Positions 34,533-43,459 are shown, numbered from the stretch's first letter. The stretch is 64,000 bases of DNA from JAKGBX01 sp965366835 (GCA_965366835.1 CBDUGF010000002.1:1-64000), one strand, 5' to 3'. Numbers and translations are program-made. The notes: a model not told the origin generated them from the sequence alone.

Positions 34533-35690
34533 TTACAATCCCGTCCGGTGCGCGCGCGCGGTAAAGAATATCCCCGACGGGCTCTCGGCGTTGATTTCGC
34601 CCAGCTTTTCAAAGCTCTGCGTGTCATAGATCATCACCTTGCCGGCATCGCGCACCGAGATCCAGACCTCGTGCCCGCGCGGGGTAAACTCCATATGCAG
34701 CACCGCCGGTCCCGGCTTGAACTCATGCACGATCTTCTTGCTCAAAGTGTCGATCACCTGGATCGTATCGTTCTTCGGATGCGCGAAATTCACCCAGACC
34801 TGCCGCCCGTCGGGCCGCGCCATGGCAAAGACCGGTTGACCATGGACCTTGGTGCGCCCGGTCTCCTCCAGCGTTTCGGCATCGACCCAGAGAACCTCCT
34901 CATGCCCCACCGCCGGCAGCACGAATTCGCGCCCGGCAAGCGCCCAGCCCTCGAGATGCGGCATCTTGTAGACCGGCATTTCCTCCTCGCCGCGGCCATA
35001 TCCCGGCAACACCCGGATCGGCTTGGGGTCGTCGTCCCACAGATCGAGCGCGGTCAGCCCGTCCTCTCCGAACAGCCCGGTGATATAGGTCCGCCCGTTG
35101 CCGGTGACCAGCGCGTCATAGGGGTTCTTGCCCATATCCGGGATCTTGGTGATCTTCGGCTCGGCCCCCGACATATCGGCAATCCAGGTCTCGCCACTGT
35201 CCCACATGGTAAAGACAAATTTCCGCCCCGGCACATCGACCAGCCCGATGGTCTTCGATCCGGTCGGAAAATCCGCCACCATCTCCAGCGTATCGGCATC
35301 GAAGACCCGCACACCGCCGGGCTCGTAATTCGACACCGCCACCAGCCTGCCATCGTCGGAAATCGCCCCGCCGATCGAGTTGCCGCCCTGGATCACCCGG
35401 TTGGCGATCTCGCGGGTCACGATATCGACCTTGGTCAGCCCGCCATCGCGGCCAAACACATAGGCAAAGCGTTCATCCGGGCTGTAGACGATCGAGGCAT
35501 GGCTGAGATCGCCAAAGCCCTCGATCCGCGCCAGCATCGCGCGCTCGGATTGATCGACCAGCAGCACCGAACCGGTGGCCCGCTCGATCACCAGCCCCAG
35601 ATCGCCGGTGGCGGTCGGTTCGGCCTTTGCGGCGCCCAGCATCAGAGCGGCGGCCAGCGCACAGATCATGGTTTTCACAACGGCTTTCAT
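34533..35690 (-). CDS. nirF: heme d1 biosynthesis protein NirF
   Basis: A 385-residue periplasmic beta-propeller protein. The signal peptide ends at about AKA-EPT (residue 23). The sequence has the NirF pattern of propeller blades (LVIERATGSVLLVDQ, FAYVFGRDGGLTKVDI, ISDDGRLVAVSNYEPGGVRVFD) without a cytochrome c domain. NirF is required late in heme d1 assembly and may bind the precursor. ATG at 35690 overlaps nirC by 4 bp; the extra 68 upstream codons are out of keeping with the family. Confidence 0.92.
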   Translation of the reverse strand: MKAVVKTMICALAAALMLGAAKAEPTATGDLGLVIERATGSVLLVDQSERAMLARIEGFGDLSHASIVYSPDERFAYVFGRDGGLTKVDIVTREIANRVIQGGNSIGGAISDDGRLVAVSNYEPGGVRVFDADTLEMVADFPTGSKTIGLVDVPGRKFVFTMWDSGETWIADMSGAEPKITKIPDMGKNPYDALVTGNGRTYITGLFGEDGLTALDLWDDDPKPIRVLPGYGRGEEEMPVYKMPHLEGWALAGREFVLPAVGHEEVLWVDAETLEETGRTKVHGQPVFAMARPDGRQVWVNFAHPKNDTIQVIDTLSKKIVHEFKPGPAVLHMEFTPRGHEVWISVRDAGKVMIYDTQSFEKLGEINAESPSGIFFTARAHRTGL

Positions 35691-36013
35691 TTCGCCTCCA
35701 CCTGCAACAGATAATCGGCGATCCAGGCCGCCTCGTCTTCCGAGAGCAGCGGCCGCCACGGCGGCATCGCCGTGCCCGGAATACCGTCCAGGATCACCCC
35801 GGCCAGAACCTCCGCCTCGTAATGCTCCAGGCTCTCGGGGCGTATATCCGGCCCCAGCCCGCCTTTCAGCGTCAGCCCGTGGCAGCTGCCGCAATCCTGA
35901 AGCACCAGCCGTTCCAGCGCCACCGGGTCCAGGCCTGCATCGAGCCCCTGAACGCCCGGCTCCCCGGCCTGAACCGCACCGGCCAACAGCACTGCAAGCA
36001 TCAGCTTAACCAT
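35687..36013 (-). CDS. nirC: cytochrome c NirC
   Basis: A 108-residue periplasmic monoheme cytochrome with signal peptide (residues 1-17) and heme site CGSCHGL (residues 41-47). The Met ligand is in GTAMPPW. NirC is an electron carrier for heme d1 biosynthesis or nitrite reduction. The start ATG at 36013 lies inside the last codons of nirE (8 bp overlap). Confidence 0.9.
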   Translation of the reverse strand: MVKLMLAVLLAGAVQAGEPGVQGLDAGLDPVALERLVLQDCGSCHGLTLKGGLGPDIRPESLEHYEAEVLAGVILDGIPGTAMPPWRPLLSEDEAAWIADYLLQVEAK

Positions 36014-36794
36014 GGGCGATGACCTGTTCGATCTCGGCTTGCATTCCCGAAGCGATCTCGTCCACCGAGCATTCGGAATAAAGCGACACCACCTTGCCGA
36101 CGATGAACAGCACCGGCGCCGCAAAACCCTTGTCGCGAATATCCTGCGCGATGCAGTCGAGCCTCGAGACCAGCCGCTTTTCCTCTGGTGTCGTCGCCTT
36201 GGCCACGGCCAGAACCGGCGTCGATCCGGGCAGCTTCTCGGTCATCAGCCCCATGGCAATCTGGCCGATATGCGCCACCCCCATGTAGATCACCAGCGTG
36301 GTGTCAGGATCGGCCAGCCGTTTCCAGTCGAGTTCCAGCACCTTGCCCGTCTGCCTATGGCCGGTGATGTATTGCACGCCGGTGGCCAGCCCTCGATGCG
36401 TGAGCGGTACCCCGGTCGAACAGCTCGCCCCCTGCGCCGCGGTGATGCCGGGCGCATATTCCACCGCCACACCATGCGCCATCAGATAGGCGGCCTCTTC
36501 GCTGCCGCGCCCGAAGATCATCGGGTCGCCGCCCTTGAGCCGCGCCACCTTGCGCCCGGCCAGCGCTTCGCGCACCAGGATATCGTTGATGTTGTCCTGG
36601 GTCACAGGATGGCATTTCGGCGCCTTGCCGACAGAGATCATCCGCGCCCCCTCGGGCGACAGCGCCAGGATCTCGGGGCTGACCAGCTTGTCATAGACCA
36701 CGACATCGGCCTCACCCAACATGCGCAAGGCCCTCAGCGTCAACAATTCGGGGTCACCCGGCCCCGCGCCTATCAGGAATACTTTTCCGGTCAT
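36006..36794 (-). CDS. nirE: uroporphyrinogen-III C-methyltransferase NirE
   Basis: A 262-residue SUMT enzyme making precorrin-2 from uroporphyrinogen III, the first committed step to heme d1. Hallmarks are VFLIGAGPGDPELLTLRAL (residues 5-23), VARLKGGDPMIFGRGSEEA, PLTHRGLATG and IYMGVAHIGQIA. The ATG at 36794 (AGGCC upstream) gives the usual family start; an ATG at 36824 would add ten residues. First gene of nirE-C-F-DL-G and the second nirN-like gene, behind an FNR-type box. Confidence 0.92.
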   Translation of the reverse strand: MTGKVFLIGAGPGDPELLTLRALRMLGEADVVVYDKLVSPEILALSPEGARMISVGKAPKCHPVTQDNINDILVREALAGRKVARLKGGDPMIFGRGSEEAAYLMAHGVAVEYAPGITAAQGASCSTGVPLTHRGLATGVQYITGHRQTGKVLELDWKRLADPDTTLVIYMGVAHIGQIAMGLMTEKLPGSTPVLAVAKATTPEEKRLVSRLDCIAQDIRDKGFAAPVLFIVGKVVSLYSECSVDEIASGMQAEIEQVIAHG

Positions 36795-36950
36795 GTCTGG
36801 CCTCGCTCGTGCATCGTCATGCACCCGATGTCATCTCTTCCGTCCTGTGCCTGCGCGGTTCCGGCAAAACCGGGAGCATCAGGCAATCAGTGATCTTGAA
36901 AGATCGGGCGCGTTTCGCGTCGAGAATGGCCGCAGGGCCTCGCGATTTCC

Positions 36951-36964
36951 TTGATCTAAGTTAA
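36951..36964 (-). promoter_or_regulatory. FNR/NnrR-type box upstream of nirE
   Basis: The plus strand reads TTGATCTAAGTTAA: one half site is a perfect TTGAT, the other (GTTAA) matches three of five positions of ATCAA. It is about 157 bp upstream of the nirE start and downstream of the cupredoxin stop, so a separate nirE promoter is likely. Confidence 0.5.
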
Positions 36965-37003
36965 ACACCGGCAATTTTGCTGTGCCGCCTGTCCCGGCCC
37001 CGC

Positions 37004-37423
37004 TCAGGGCTCGACCGTGATCATCCCGATCATGTCGCGCACCTCCCAATGCGGGCCGCAGAGGTAATCCTGATCGCCCGGAGTCAGAAAGGTGAACTCG
37101 ACGCTTTCCTCGGGAAAGACCCGGTCGGATTCCGGCTCGTCGGAATCCTTCAGCAGCACGGAATGGCTGGTGCGCTTGTCTACATTCACCCAGCGCACCG
37201 TGGTGCCCACCTTCACGGTGAGATGCGCCGGGCAGAAATTGTAGTCGTACATGGTGACGACCGTCACGCCCTCCTCCTCCGACGAGGGATGCCCGAACAG
37301 CTCGACATAGCGCTCCTCGGCCTCGGCACAGATCGCCGCCTTGTCGTCGTCATCGGCCAGCGCCGGGGTGGCGGCGGCGGCTATGGCCAGAAAAGCGGTG
37401 GAAAGAACAGCTGTCATGCGCAT
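37004..37423 (-). CDS. exported cupredoxin (type 1 copper protein)
   Basis: A 139-residue blue copper protein. The signal peptide ends at about ALA-DDD (residue 24). Type 1 ligands are His in RTSHSVLL (about 86), then CGPH giving Cys and His (about 123 and 126), and Met in VRDMIGM. The Cys-to-Met spacing is nine residues, one more than in plastocyanin and pseudoazurin. An additional N-terminal segment has two cysteines (AICAEAEER and NFCPAH). AAGGAGG lies upstream of the ATG at 37423. It is encoded between nirE and the NirT-fusion gene, so it may donate electrons to the nitrite reductase. Confidence 0.82.
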   Translation of the reverse strand: MRMTAVLSTAFLAIAAAATPALADDDDKAAICAEAEERYVELFGHPSSEEEGVTVVTMYDYNFCPAHLTVKVGTTVRWVNVDKRTSHSVLLKDSDEPESDRVFPEESVEFTFLTPGDQDYLCGPHWEVRDMIGMITVEP

Positions 37424-37590
37424 GGGTTTGGCCTCCTTGAAGGGTTCGCGGTCATGTTGAAACATATCCCGGGTTCGACATGTATTAAAGCGGTTCTGGT
37501 TTACCTGGAAGGACGCGCATCGAAACGCGCGTTCGAGCGGCACGCATGGAGCTGCATATTTCGAGTCCGCTCAGGCCTGAAACGCTCCAG

Positions 37591-37626
37591 CAAAAACAAG
37601 CGGCGGCCGAAAGCATCGGCCGCCGC
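37591..37626 (-). terminator. rho-independent terminator after the NirT-fusion gene
   Basis: GCGGCGGCCGA (37600-37610) pairs with TCGGCCGCCGC (37616-37626) around a 5-base loop. On the minus strand it is followed by CTTGTTTTTG. It lies 18 bp downstream of the stop at 37645 and closes the nirS-NirT-fusion unit. Confidence 0.8.
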
Positions 37627-37644
37627 TCCAGTCGCAAGACTAAG

Positions 37645-39462
37645 TTACTGTCCCGCCACGTTGATCTGAGCCTCGGCGCTGTCCAGCGCCATTGTCGTGT
37701 TCAGCGTCACATGGTGGAACCGTGCGGCGGCGAAATCGTCATGGATGGCAAAGCCCACTGTATAGGTCTTGCCCGCCTCCAGCGGAATATCGCCCGGCGC
37801 GCCCGAATTCAGCGGCCGCGAGAACACCACGGTCCACATGCCTGCATCGAGGCTGGCCTGCGAGGCGAAGGGCGCATCGTTTTCCACCCGGCGGTCGAGC
37901 AGATAGCCGTTCGAACCGCTGCCATCGGCATAGACCCGCATCAGGTCCATGTAGGTGCCGTCCTTGAGATACTGTTCGATCTCTTCCGCCGATTTCAGCT
38001 TGTCCCAGCCGCCCTGGGGCTTGTCGCCACGGCCCCGGATCTCGATGTCGGTGCGGCTTTCGCTCAGGTATTTGGTGATCGTGGTGGTCGCCTCCAGGCG
38101 CCCGGCCACGTCTGCGTTACCCGCAATGGCGTCTGCCTCCGGTGCGCTCGGCATATAGGTGTTGTCGGCATGGCAGGTCGCCCAGCAGCCCACCTGTTCG
38201 CCCATCTCGATGCCCGTACCGGTGATCATCATGGCCACCTTGATCTGGTTCTCGGGGTCCATCTTGCCGCCATCGGCGAATGGCGCGGGGTTGTGGCCGG
38301 CATCCGGCCATTGCATCCGCACATAGAGGTTCTCGCCGTCATGCGCGGCCTGCACCGTGGCGTTGATGATGCCGCGCTTGCCCGGAATCGGGGTCGGCTC
38401 GGTCTCTTCGTTGCCAGCCACGATCTTGTTGCCGATGGTTTCCAGCTCGGCGGCATGGCAGGTGGTGCATTGGTCGCCGCCCTTGGTCAGCGGACGTGCG
38501 CCGCCATGGGTCTTGCCGTTCTGCACCCATTCAAACGAGGCTTGTCCCGGATAGAACAGCGTGACATCCGCAGCCGCGACCGCGTTCCAGTCGACATTGG
38601 GCGCCACATCGCCGCCAGCGCCAGCGGCAGCGGCGCCACCGTCCGTAGCCGGTGTTTCAGTGCCCGAGCCGGCCGCCTTGGCCTGCTCTTCGGCGCGCGC
38701 AGCCTCGACAGCGGCCGCAATCTGCGCCTGATGGGCTTCCTGCTCGGCTTTCTTGGCTGCTTTCGCCGCGGCCGACTCTTCGGCCTCTTTCTCGGTGATA
38801 TAGGCCAGGCTGTCGAGATAGGCCTGCGGAATCTCGCGCTTGAAGGCGGGGTTCGGCGTTTCCAGCGCTTCCAGGTAATCCGGATCGGCCCGGTCGCGCA
38901 GATCGCTATGCGCGATGCCCTTGTGGCAATCGATGCAGGTCTGGCCCGATTCCATCGCGTTGAGGTGTTGCTGGCGCGCACGCGGCTTCTGGAACTCGGG
39001 CATCATCGAATCGAACCCGTGACAGTTGCGGCACTCGCGCGAATCGGTGGATTTCATCCGCTCCCATTCGTTCATCGCCAGGTGGATCCGCTTGGCTTCG
39101 AACTTCTCCTTGGTCGCGATCGTCCCGGTCAGCTTGCCCCACAGCTCGCGCGACGCCTTGACCTTGCGGATGATCTTGTGGGTCCAGTCCTTCGGCACGT
39201 GACAGTCGGAACAGACCGCGCCCACGCCCGAGCGGTTCACATCGTGGATCGTGCCCTTGTATTCCTCATAGATGAAATCATTCATCTCGTGGCAGGACCG
39301 GCAGAAAGGCTCGGTATTGGTCGCTTCCATCGCGGTGTTGAACCCGCCCCAGAAGATGATCCCGGCCAGAAACGCCCCGAACACACCCGCGAGCGGCATG
39401 CCCCAGATGAAATACCGGCGCCAGATCGGCTTTTTCTTTTCAGTGTCGCTGCTCCGGGTCAT
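37645..39462 (-). CDS. NapC/NirT tetraheme cytochrome fused to an ethylbenzene-dehydrogenase-like heme domain
   Basis: A 605-residue membrane-anchored multiheme protein. Residues 20-40 form the anchor; the NapC/NirT domain has four CXXCH sites at Cys54, 84, 144 and 176. An Ala/Glu/Lys-rich linker follows (about 222-285, probably coiled coil). The C-terminal domain (about 290-605) resembles the EB_dh (DOMON-like) heme-binding fold, and carries CTTCH at 332-336 and an unusual CWATCH (Cys426, Cys430, His431), a CX3CH spacing. It lies 198 bp after nirS. It probably takes electrons from the quinol pool to NirS, the cupredoxin or both. Six hemes attached is inference. Confidence 0.85.
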   Translation of the reverse strand: MTRSSDTEKKKPIWRRYFIWGMPLAGVFGAFLAGIIFWGGFNTAMEATNTEPFCRSCHEMNDFIYEEYKGTIHDVNRSGVGAVCSDCHVPKDWTHKIIRKVKASRELWGKLTGTIATKEKFEAKRIHLAMNEWERMKSTDSRECRNCHGFDSMMPEFQKPRARQQHLNAMESGQTCIDCHKGIAHSDLRDRADPDYLEALETPNPAFKREIPQAYLDSLAYITEKEAEESAAAKAAKKAEQEAHQAQIAAAVEAARAEEQAKAAGSGTETPATDGGAAAAGAGGDVAPNVDWNAVAAADVTLFYPGQASFEWVQNGKTHGGARPLTKGGDQCTTCHAAELETIGNKIVAGNEETEPTPIPGKRGIINATVQAAHDGENLYVRMQWPDAGHNPAPFADGGKMDPENQIKVAMMITGTGIEMGEQVGCWATCHADNTYMPSAPEADAIAGNADVAGRLEATTTITKYLSESRTDIEIRGRGDKPQGGWDKLKSAEEIEQYLKDGTYMDLMRVYADGSGSNGYLLDRRVENDAPFASQASLDAGMWTVVFSRPLNSGAPGDIPLEAGKTYTVGFAIHDDFAAARFHHVTLNTTMALDSAEAQINVAGQ

Positions 39463-39611
39463 GTCCAGGCTCCGTGTTGGCTCGTGTCAGGCGGTGGCGT
39501 TCTAAGGTCCACCTCAGGGAATTGCAAACAGCTGAAGACATCGCTTCGGGGCTATCTCTCGCCGCCAATCTTCAGGTCATCACAATCCCGGCTTTCGCGT
39601 CGGTGATGGCA

Positions 39612-39639
39612 GAAGGGCGGGCGCTTGGGCCCGCCCTTC
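39612..39639 (-). other. stable hairpin between nirS and the NirT-fusion gene
   Basis: GAAGGGCGGGC (39612-39622) pairs perfectly with GCCCGCCCTTC (39629-39639) around a 6-base loop. No T-tract follows on the minus strand, so it looks like an mRNA-stability or attenuation element rather than a simple terminator. It starts 22 bp after the nirS stop. Confidence 0.55.
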
Positions 39640-39660
39640 CGTGGGTCTTTCAACTCGACA

Positions 39661-41337
39661 TCAGGTCACGTGGTTCGACCGGTTGTAGACGTTGAACTTG
39701 CCGGTCGGTGCAAACAGCCCCTTGACGCGGCCGATCTCTTCCAGCGTTTCCGCGTCGAAGATCACGATCTCGCCATTCGGCTCCTTGGAGTCCGCCAGGT
39801 TCCAGTTCGACACCCACACTTCGGTGCCATCCGCGTTGAACTCGAAATGCACGGCGGCGTGGCCTTCCTGATCGGTGATCTGGATGGTTTTCACGATTTC
39901 ACCGGTCTCTTTCGAGATCACCTGGATCGACTGCTGAATCTCAGGCTCGGGGTGCTTGGTCTGGTCCGCCCAAACATACTTGGAGTTCGGGTGGGTCCGG
40001 ATGAACAGCCCCGCACCATCGGTTTCGACCTCATAGCAGGTCTTCCACGCCTGGTCGGGATGGCCTTCCGGGTCGTTGCCCCAGACGGTCACGGTGCCGA
40101 CGCCGAGGTGGGTTGTCCCCGCCACCGGGCCACAGTTCGGATCGATCCAGTTGGCGCCCGGGCCGGGGTGCGGCAGGGCGGCTGTGTCGATCATCGCTTC
40201 CAGCTTGCGGTCCTTGGTGTCGACCACGACCATCTTGTTCGACGCGTTCGCGGCGATCTGGAAGTAACGGCCTGTCGGGTCGAAGAACCCGTCATGCAGG
40301 AACTTGGCCGAGTTGATCTTGTCGATCCTGAGGTTGTCGAGGTCGGAATAGTCGACCTGCCACATCTGCCCCAGTTCCTTCACGGCCACCAGCCACGAGG
40401 TCTCGTTCGGGGTGGTGTAGATCGCGGCCACACGGGCCTCTTCCACATAATCCCCGTCGACGTTCACGCCGCGGGTCGAAACCACTTTCAGCGGTTCCAT
40501 GGTCACGGCATCGGCGATCACGAAATGCGGCGGCCAGTAGCCCCCACCGATGACGTATTTGCCATCGCCGGAAATCGCCACGTCGCGCGCGTCGTAGGCA
40601 ACCTTGACTTCGCTGACCAGCATCTTGTCCGGCGTCTGCCAGAGGTCGATCTTGGTCATCTTGCCGTCGCGGCCCATGGTATACCAGAAGCGGCCGGGCT
40701 GTTCGGGCTCAGTCACCTTGTGGTGCTCGGAGGCCTTGATCACGTGCACGGCATAGCCGGTCGGGATATGGACCAGAACTTCCTTGGTGTCGCCGTCGAT
40801 GATGGCGACCTTGCCAACATCACGCTCGATGACGACGAAGAAGTTTTCCCAGTTGCGGCCATGCAGCGGCTCGGTCGGGTAGTCGGCTTCCTCGACATAG
40901 ACCTTGCGGGTCTCTTTCATCTGCGCCAGCGACATTTCTGGCGGTTTCGGCGGATCCATCTGGATGTAGGTCGCCATGTCCTTGATTTCTTCTTCGGTCA
41001 TGATGTCCGAGAAGTTGTTCATGCCGCCTTCGGTGCCCCAGGCGATGATCTTTTCAAGACGTTCCTGGCCAAGCTTCAGCGTGCCGCCTTCGGTGACGGC
41101 GCCATCGGCTGCGGTCTTCTTCCAATGCGGTTCCAGGTTCTTGCCGGTGGCGCCTTTGCGCAGCACCCCGTGACAGCCGGCGCATTGTTCGAAATAGAGC
41201 TGCTTGGAGGCGTCAAACGCCTCGTCGCTCATCGTCGGCTCTTGCGCCAACGCCGGTGCAGCAACGCTGCCAAGCAAGAGCGAAAGGCCTAGGCCTAGCG
41301 TCCAGCTTGTCTTTTTGTAGGTGATTCCAAGTGACAT
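39661..41337 (-). CDS. nirS: cytochrome cd1 nitrite reductase NirS
   Basis: A 558-residue periplasmic enzyme reducing nitrite to nitric oxide in denitrification. Signal peptide residues 1-31 (ending APALA-QEP). The cytochrome c domain has CAGCH (52-56). The d1 propeller has the proximal His in TGYAVHVIKA and both distal catalytic histidines, in KFLHDGFF and ALPHPGPGANW. The ATG at 41337 gives the normal signal peptide, and a start at 41415 would run over the FNR box. Transcribed from the FNR-type promoter about 68 bp upstream. Confidence 0.96.
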   Translation of the reverse strand: MSLGITYKKTSWTLGLGLSLLLGSVAAPALAQEPTMSDEAFDASKQLYFEQCAGCHGVLRKGATGKNLEPHWKKTAADGAVTEGGTLKLGQERLEKIIAWGTEGGMNNFSDIMTEEEIKDMATYIQMDPPKPPEMSLAQMKETRKVYVEEADYPTEPLHGRNWENFFVVIERDVGKVAIIDGDTKEVLVHIPTGYAVHVIKASEHHKVTEPEQPGRFWYTMGRDGKMTKIDLWQTPDKMLVSEVKVAYDARDVAISGDGKYVIGGGYWPPHFVIADAVTMEPLKVVSTRGVNVDGDYVEEARVAAIYTTPNETSWLVAVKELGQMWQVDYSDLDNLRIDKINSAKFLHDGFFDPTGRYFQIAANASNKMVVVDTKDRKLEAMIDTAALPHPGPGANWIDPNCGPVAGTTHLGVGTVTVWGNDPEGHPDQAWKTCYEVETDGAGLFIRTHPNSKYVWADQTKHPEPEIQQSIQVISKETGEIVKTIQITDQEGHAAVHFEFNADGTEVWVSNWNLADSKEPNGEIVIFDAETLEEIGRVKGLFAPTGKFNVYNRSNHVT

Positions 41338-41398
41338 TATCACTCTCCCTTTTCTGGTGAGACGCGCGATATATGCACATCGGTCTTCGGCGCATTCC

Positions 41399-41412
41399 TT
41401 GACTTCGATCAA
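41399..41412 (-). promoter_or_regulatory. FNR/NnrR box of the nirS promoter
   Basis: The plus strand reads TTGACTTCGATCAA, a near-perfect FNR-family palindrome. Its centre is 68 bp upstream of the nirS ATG. On the minus strand a TGCATATAT stretch (about 41371-41379) falls where a -10 would be for class II activation. Confidence 0.75.
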
Positions 41413-41566
41413 CAAACCGTGAAAACGCGGACTCTTTTTTGCCGCACCCGAGAGGCCCGCCCGACACCGTGCGCGGGGGTTTTCCAGCTCCGGACCAGGC
41501 GGCCCAAACGCTTGCTTTTTCTCAGAAAACCCGCCTTCCGCCGGCGCGTGCGCTCGGCCCGTGCCT

Positions 41567-42328
41567 TCACCGCAGTACGCTCATCCAGCCCAGGCTCGCT
41601 TCGGTCGGCCCACCGGGCTTGTATTCCGCGCCCAGCGGGGCCACATAACCCAACCGCGCGATCTCGCGAAAGACTTCGCCATAGTCCAGATCGCCGCGAT
41701 CCGGCGGGCCGCGATCGGGCACACCGGCAAACTGGATATGCCCGATGATCGGCAACAGCCGCTCCAGCCGCCCGATCACATCGCCCTCGCTGCGCGCCAC
41801 ATGATAGCAATCGAACATCAGCTTCAGGTTTTCTGCCCCCAGCCCGGCGATCAGCGCCTCGGCCTGGTCGGTGCTGCGCAGGAAATAGCCCGGCGCGTCA
41901 TGCCGGTTCAGCGCTTCGATCAGGATGGTGATGCCCTCTGGCGCGGCGATCTCGCAGGCAAAGCCCAGGTTTTCCAGAAACGCCGCTTCGGCCTCCCCGC
42001 CCTCCGCCCGTCCCGCCATCACATGCACATTGGCCGCGCCGATGATGCCGGCATAGCGCACCGCCTCGCTGATCGCCGCGCGGGCCTGCGCCTGCCGCCC
42101 GGGCAGCGCGGCGAGGCCGATCTCGCCCGCCGCCACATTGCCGCGCCGGGTGTTCAGGCCCAGCATCTTCAGCCCGGCCTGTTCCAGCGCCGCCCGGATC
42201 GCATCGGCCGGAACATCGTAGGGCCAATGGCATTCCACCGCATCGAACCCGGCCCCGGCCGCCGCCGCAATCGCCTCGGGCAGGGCGAGATCGGCCCAGA
42301 GAAACCCCAGATTGGCCGAGAACTTCAT
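41567..42328 (-). CDS. hydroxypyruvate isomerase family protein (OtnI-like)
   Basis: A 253-residue TIM-barrel sugar-phosphate-isomerase-like enzyme. The features are FSANLGFLWAD at the start, GFDAVECHWPYDVP, ILIEALNRHDAPGYFL, LMFDCYHVARSEGD with the metal-binding residues, and GHIQFAGVPDRGPPDRGDLDY. This group includes hydroxypyruvate isomerase and 2-oxo-tetronate isomerase; the DenD-like gene nearby slightly favours the latter, but OtnK and OtnC are absent. It overlaps the FAH-family gene by 4 bp. Confidence 0.8.
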   Translation of the reverse strand: MKFSANLGFLWADLALPEAIAAAAGAGFDAVECHWPYDVPADAIRAALEQAGLKMLGLNTRRGNVAAGEIGLAALPGRQAQARAAISEAVRYAGIIGAANVHVMAGRAEGGEAEAAFLENLGFACEIAAPEGITILIEALNRHDAPGYFLRSTDQAEALIAGLGAENLKLMFDCYHVARSEGDVIGRLERLLPIIGHIQFAGVPDRGPPDRGDLDYGEVFREIARLGYVAPLGAEYKPGGPTEASLGWMSVLR

Positions 42329-43176
42329 GCCGCGCCCGCAGCCTCCGCCACCTGCCGTTGCCGCCCCAGCCCTTCGACTTCCAGCTCCATCACATCGCCG
42401 GGCTTGAGGAAGCGCGGCGGTTTCATTCCCATGCCCACGCCCTCGGGCGTGCCGGTGGCGATCACATCGCCGGGCCTCAGCTCCATGAACTGGCTCATAT
42501 GCGAGATGATCTCGGCCACGCCGAAGATCATGTCCGCCGTGCTCGAGCTTTGCATCACCTCGCCGTTGAGCGTCAGCGACAGGCGCAGTGCCTGCGGATC
42601 CGGCACTTCATCGGGCGTGACCAGCCACGGCCCGACCGGGCCGAAGCTCGGCGCCGACTTGCCCTTGATCCACTGGCCGCCGCGCTCGATCTGAAAGCTG
42701 CGCTCGGAGACGTCGTTGATCACGCAATAGCCCGCCACATGCCCCAGCGCCTCGGCCTCGCTGACGTATAGCGCGGGTTTGCCGATCACCACGCCGAGCT
42801 CGGCTTCCCAATCGCCCTTCTGCGCGCCTCGCGGGATGATCACCGGGTCATACGGCCCGCTCAGCGCCGAGCTGGCCTTGGAGAAGATGATCGGCTCGGT
42901 CGGCTTCGCCATGCCCGCTTCCTCGGCGTGTTTGGCATAGTTGAGCCCGATGCAGAAGAAATTCGGCACCCATGCCAGCGGCGAGCCGATCCGCCCCGGC
43001 TGCTCGACCAGCGGCAGGCTCTCCGGGTCGATCTTGCGGATGGCCTCCAGCGCCTCGAGCGCCACCCCCGCCCCGGCAAATTCCGCCGCATGGCCGCTGA
43101 GATCGCGCACCCGTCCGGCGCTGTCCAGCAGCCCCGGCCTTTCCTGTCCCCTGGCTCCGAATCGCAGCAGTTTCAT
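42325..43176 (-). CDS. fumarylacetoacetate hydrolase family protein
   Basis: A 283-residue FAH-fold enzyme. The metal and catalytic pattern is visible: FFCIGLNYAKHAEEAG, IIFSKASSALSGPYDPV, DWEAELGVVIGKPA, GYCVINDVSERSFQ, and a C-terminal GDVIATGTPEGVGMG. Members hydrate or hydrolyse keto acids, for example 2-keto-3-deoxy sugar acids or ureidoglycolate. It precedes and overlaps the isomerase gene by 4 bp. The substrate is not readable from the sequence. Confidence 0.85.
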   Translation of the reverse strand: MKLLRFGARGQERPGLLDSAGRVRDLSGHAAEFAGAGVALEALEAIRKIDPESLPLVEQPGRIGSPLAWVPNFFCIGLNYAKHAEEAGMAKPTEPIIFSKASSALSGPYDPVIIPRGAQKGDWEAELGVVIGKPALYVSEAEALGHVAGYCVINDVSERSFQIERGGQWIKGKSAPSFGPVGPWLVTPDEVPDPQALRLSLTLNGEVMQSSSTADMIFGVAEIISHMSQFMELRPGDVIATGTPEGVGMGMKPPRFLKPGDVMELEVEGLGRQRQVAEAAGAA

Positions 43177-43250
43177 CGGGTCTCACCCTTTTTGCTTTTC
43201 CGTTGCGCCCAGCATAGGCGCGCGGCGCTTTGCTTCAAGCCGATAGAAAT

Positions 43251-43297
43251 GGGGGCTCTGCCCCCAAACCCCCGGAGTATTTCTGGAAAGATGAAGG
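43251..43297. repeat. GC-rich hairpin plus TATTTCTGG tail, copy 1 of a dispersed intergenic element
   Basis: GGGGGCTCTGCCCCC (43251-43265) is followed by a C-run, CCCGGAGTATTTCTGGA and GATGAAG. The same order (G-run, C-run, C-run, GGxxTATTTxTGG, AGAGGAAG-like end) occurs at 58540-58587. Such elements are common between genes in Rhodobacterales. Confidence 0.55.
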
Positions 43298-43459
43298 GCG
43301 CGCGCGGCGCATTAAGTCAATCGGGCGTTAACCCATCCGGTTTCAGACGGCAGCCGGATGTCAGCCGGGCGGCAGCCGGGAGTCACCCCCTCTTTTGCGG
43401 CCTCATCACGGCGTTAACCTTTCGGTGCGGTGGGGTGGCCGGATTTCAAAACCGCTATG

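Noticed and set aside
31532..41292. Long plus-strand open frames opposite the nir genes (for example 33537-35714, 37546-39606, 39625-41292)
   Set aside because: All are antisense to recognised nir genes, lack ribosome sites and carry no family motifs.
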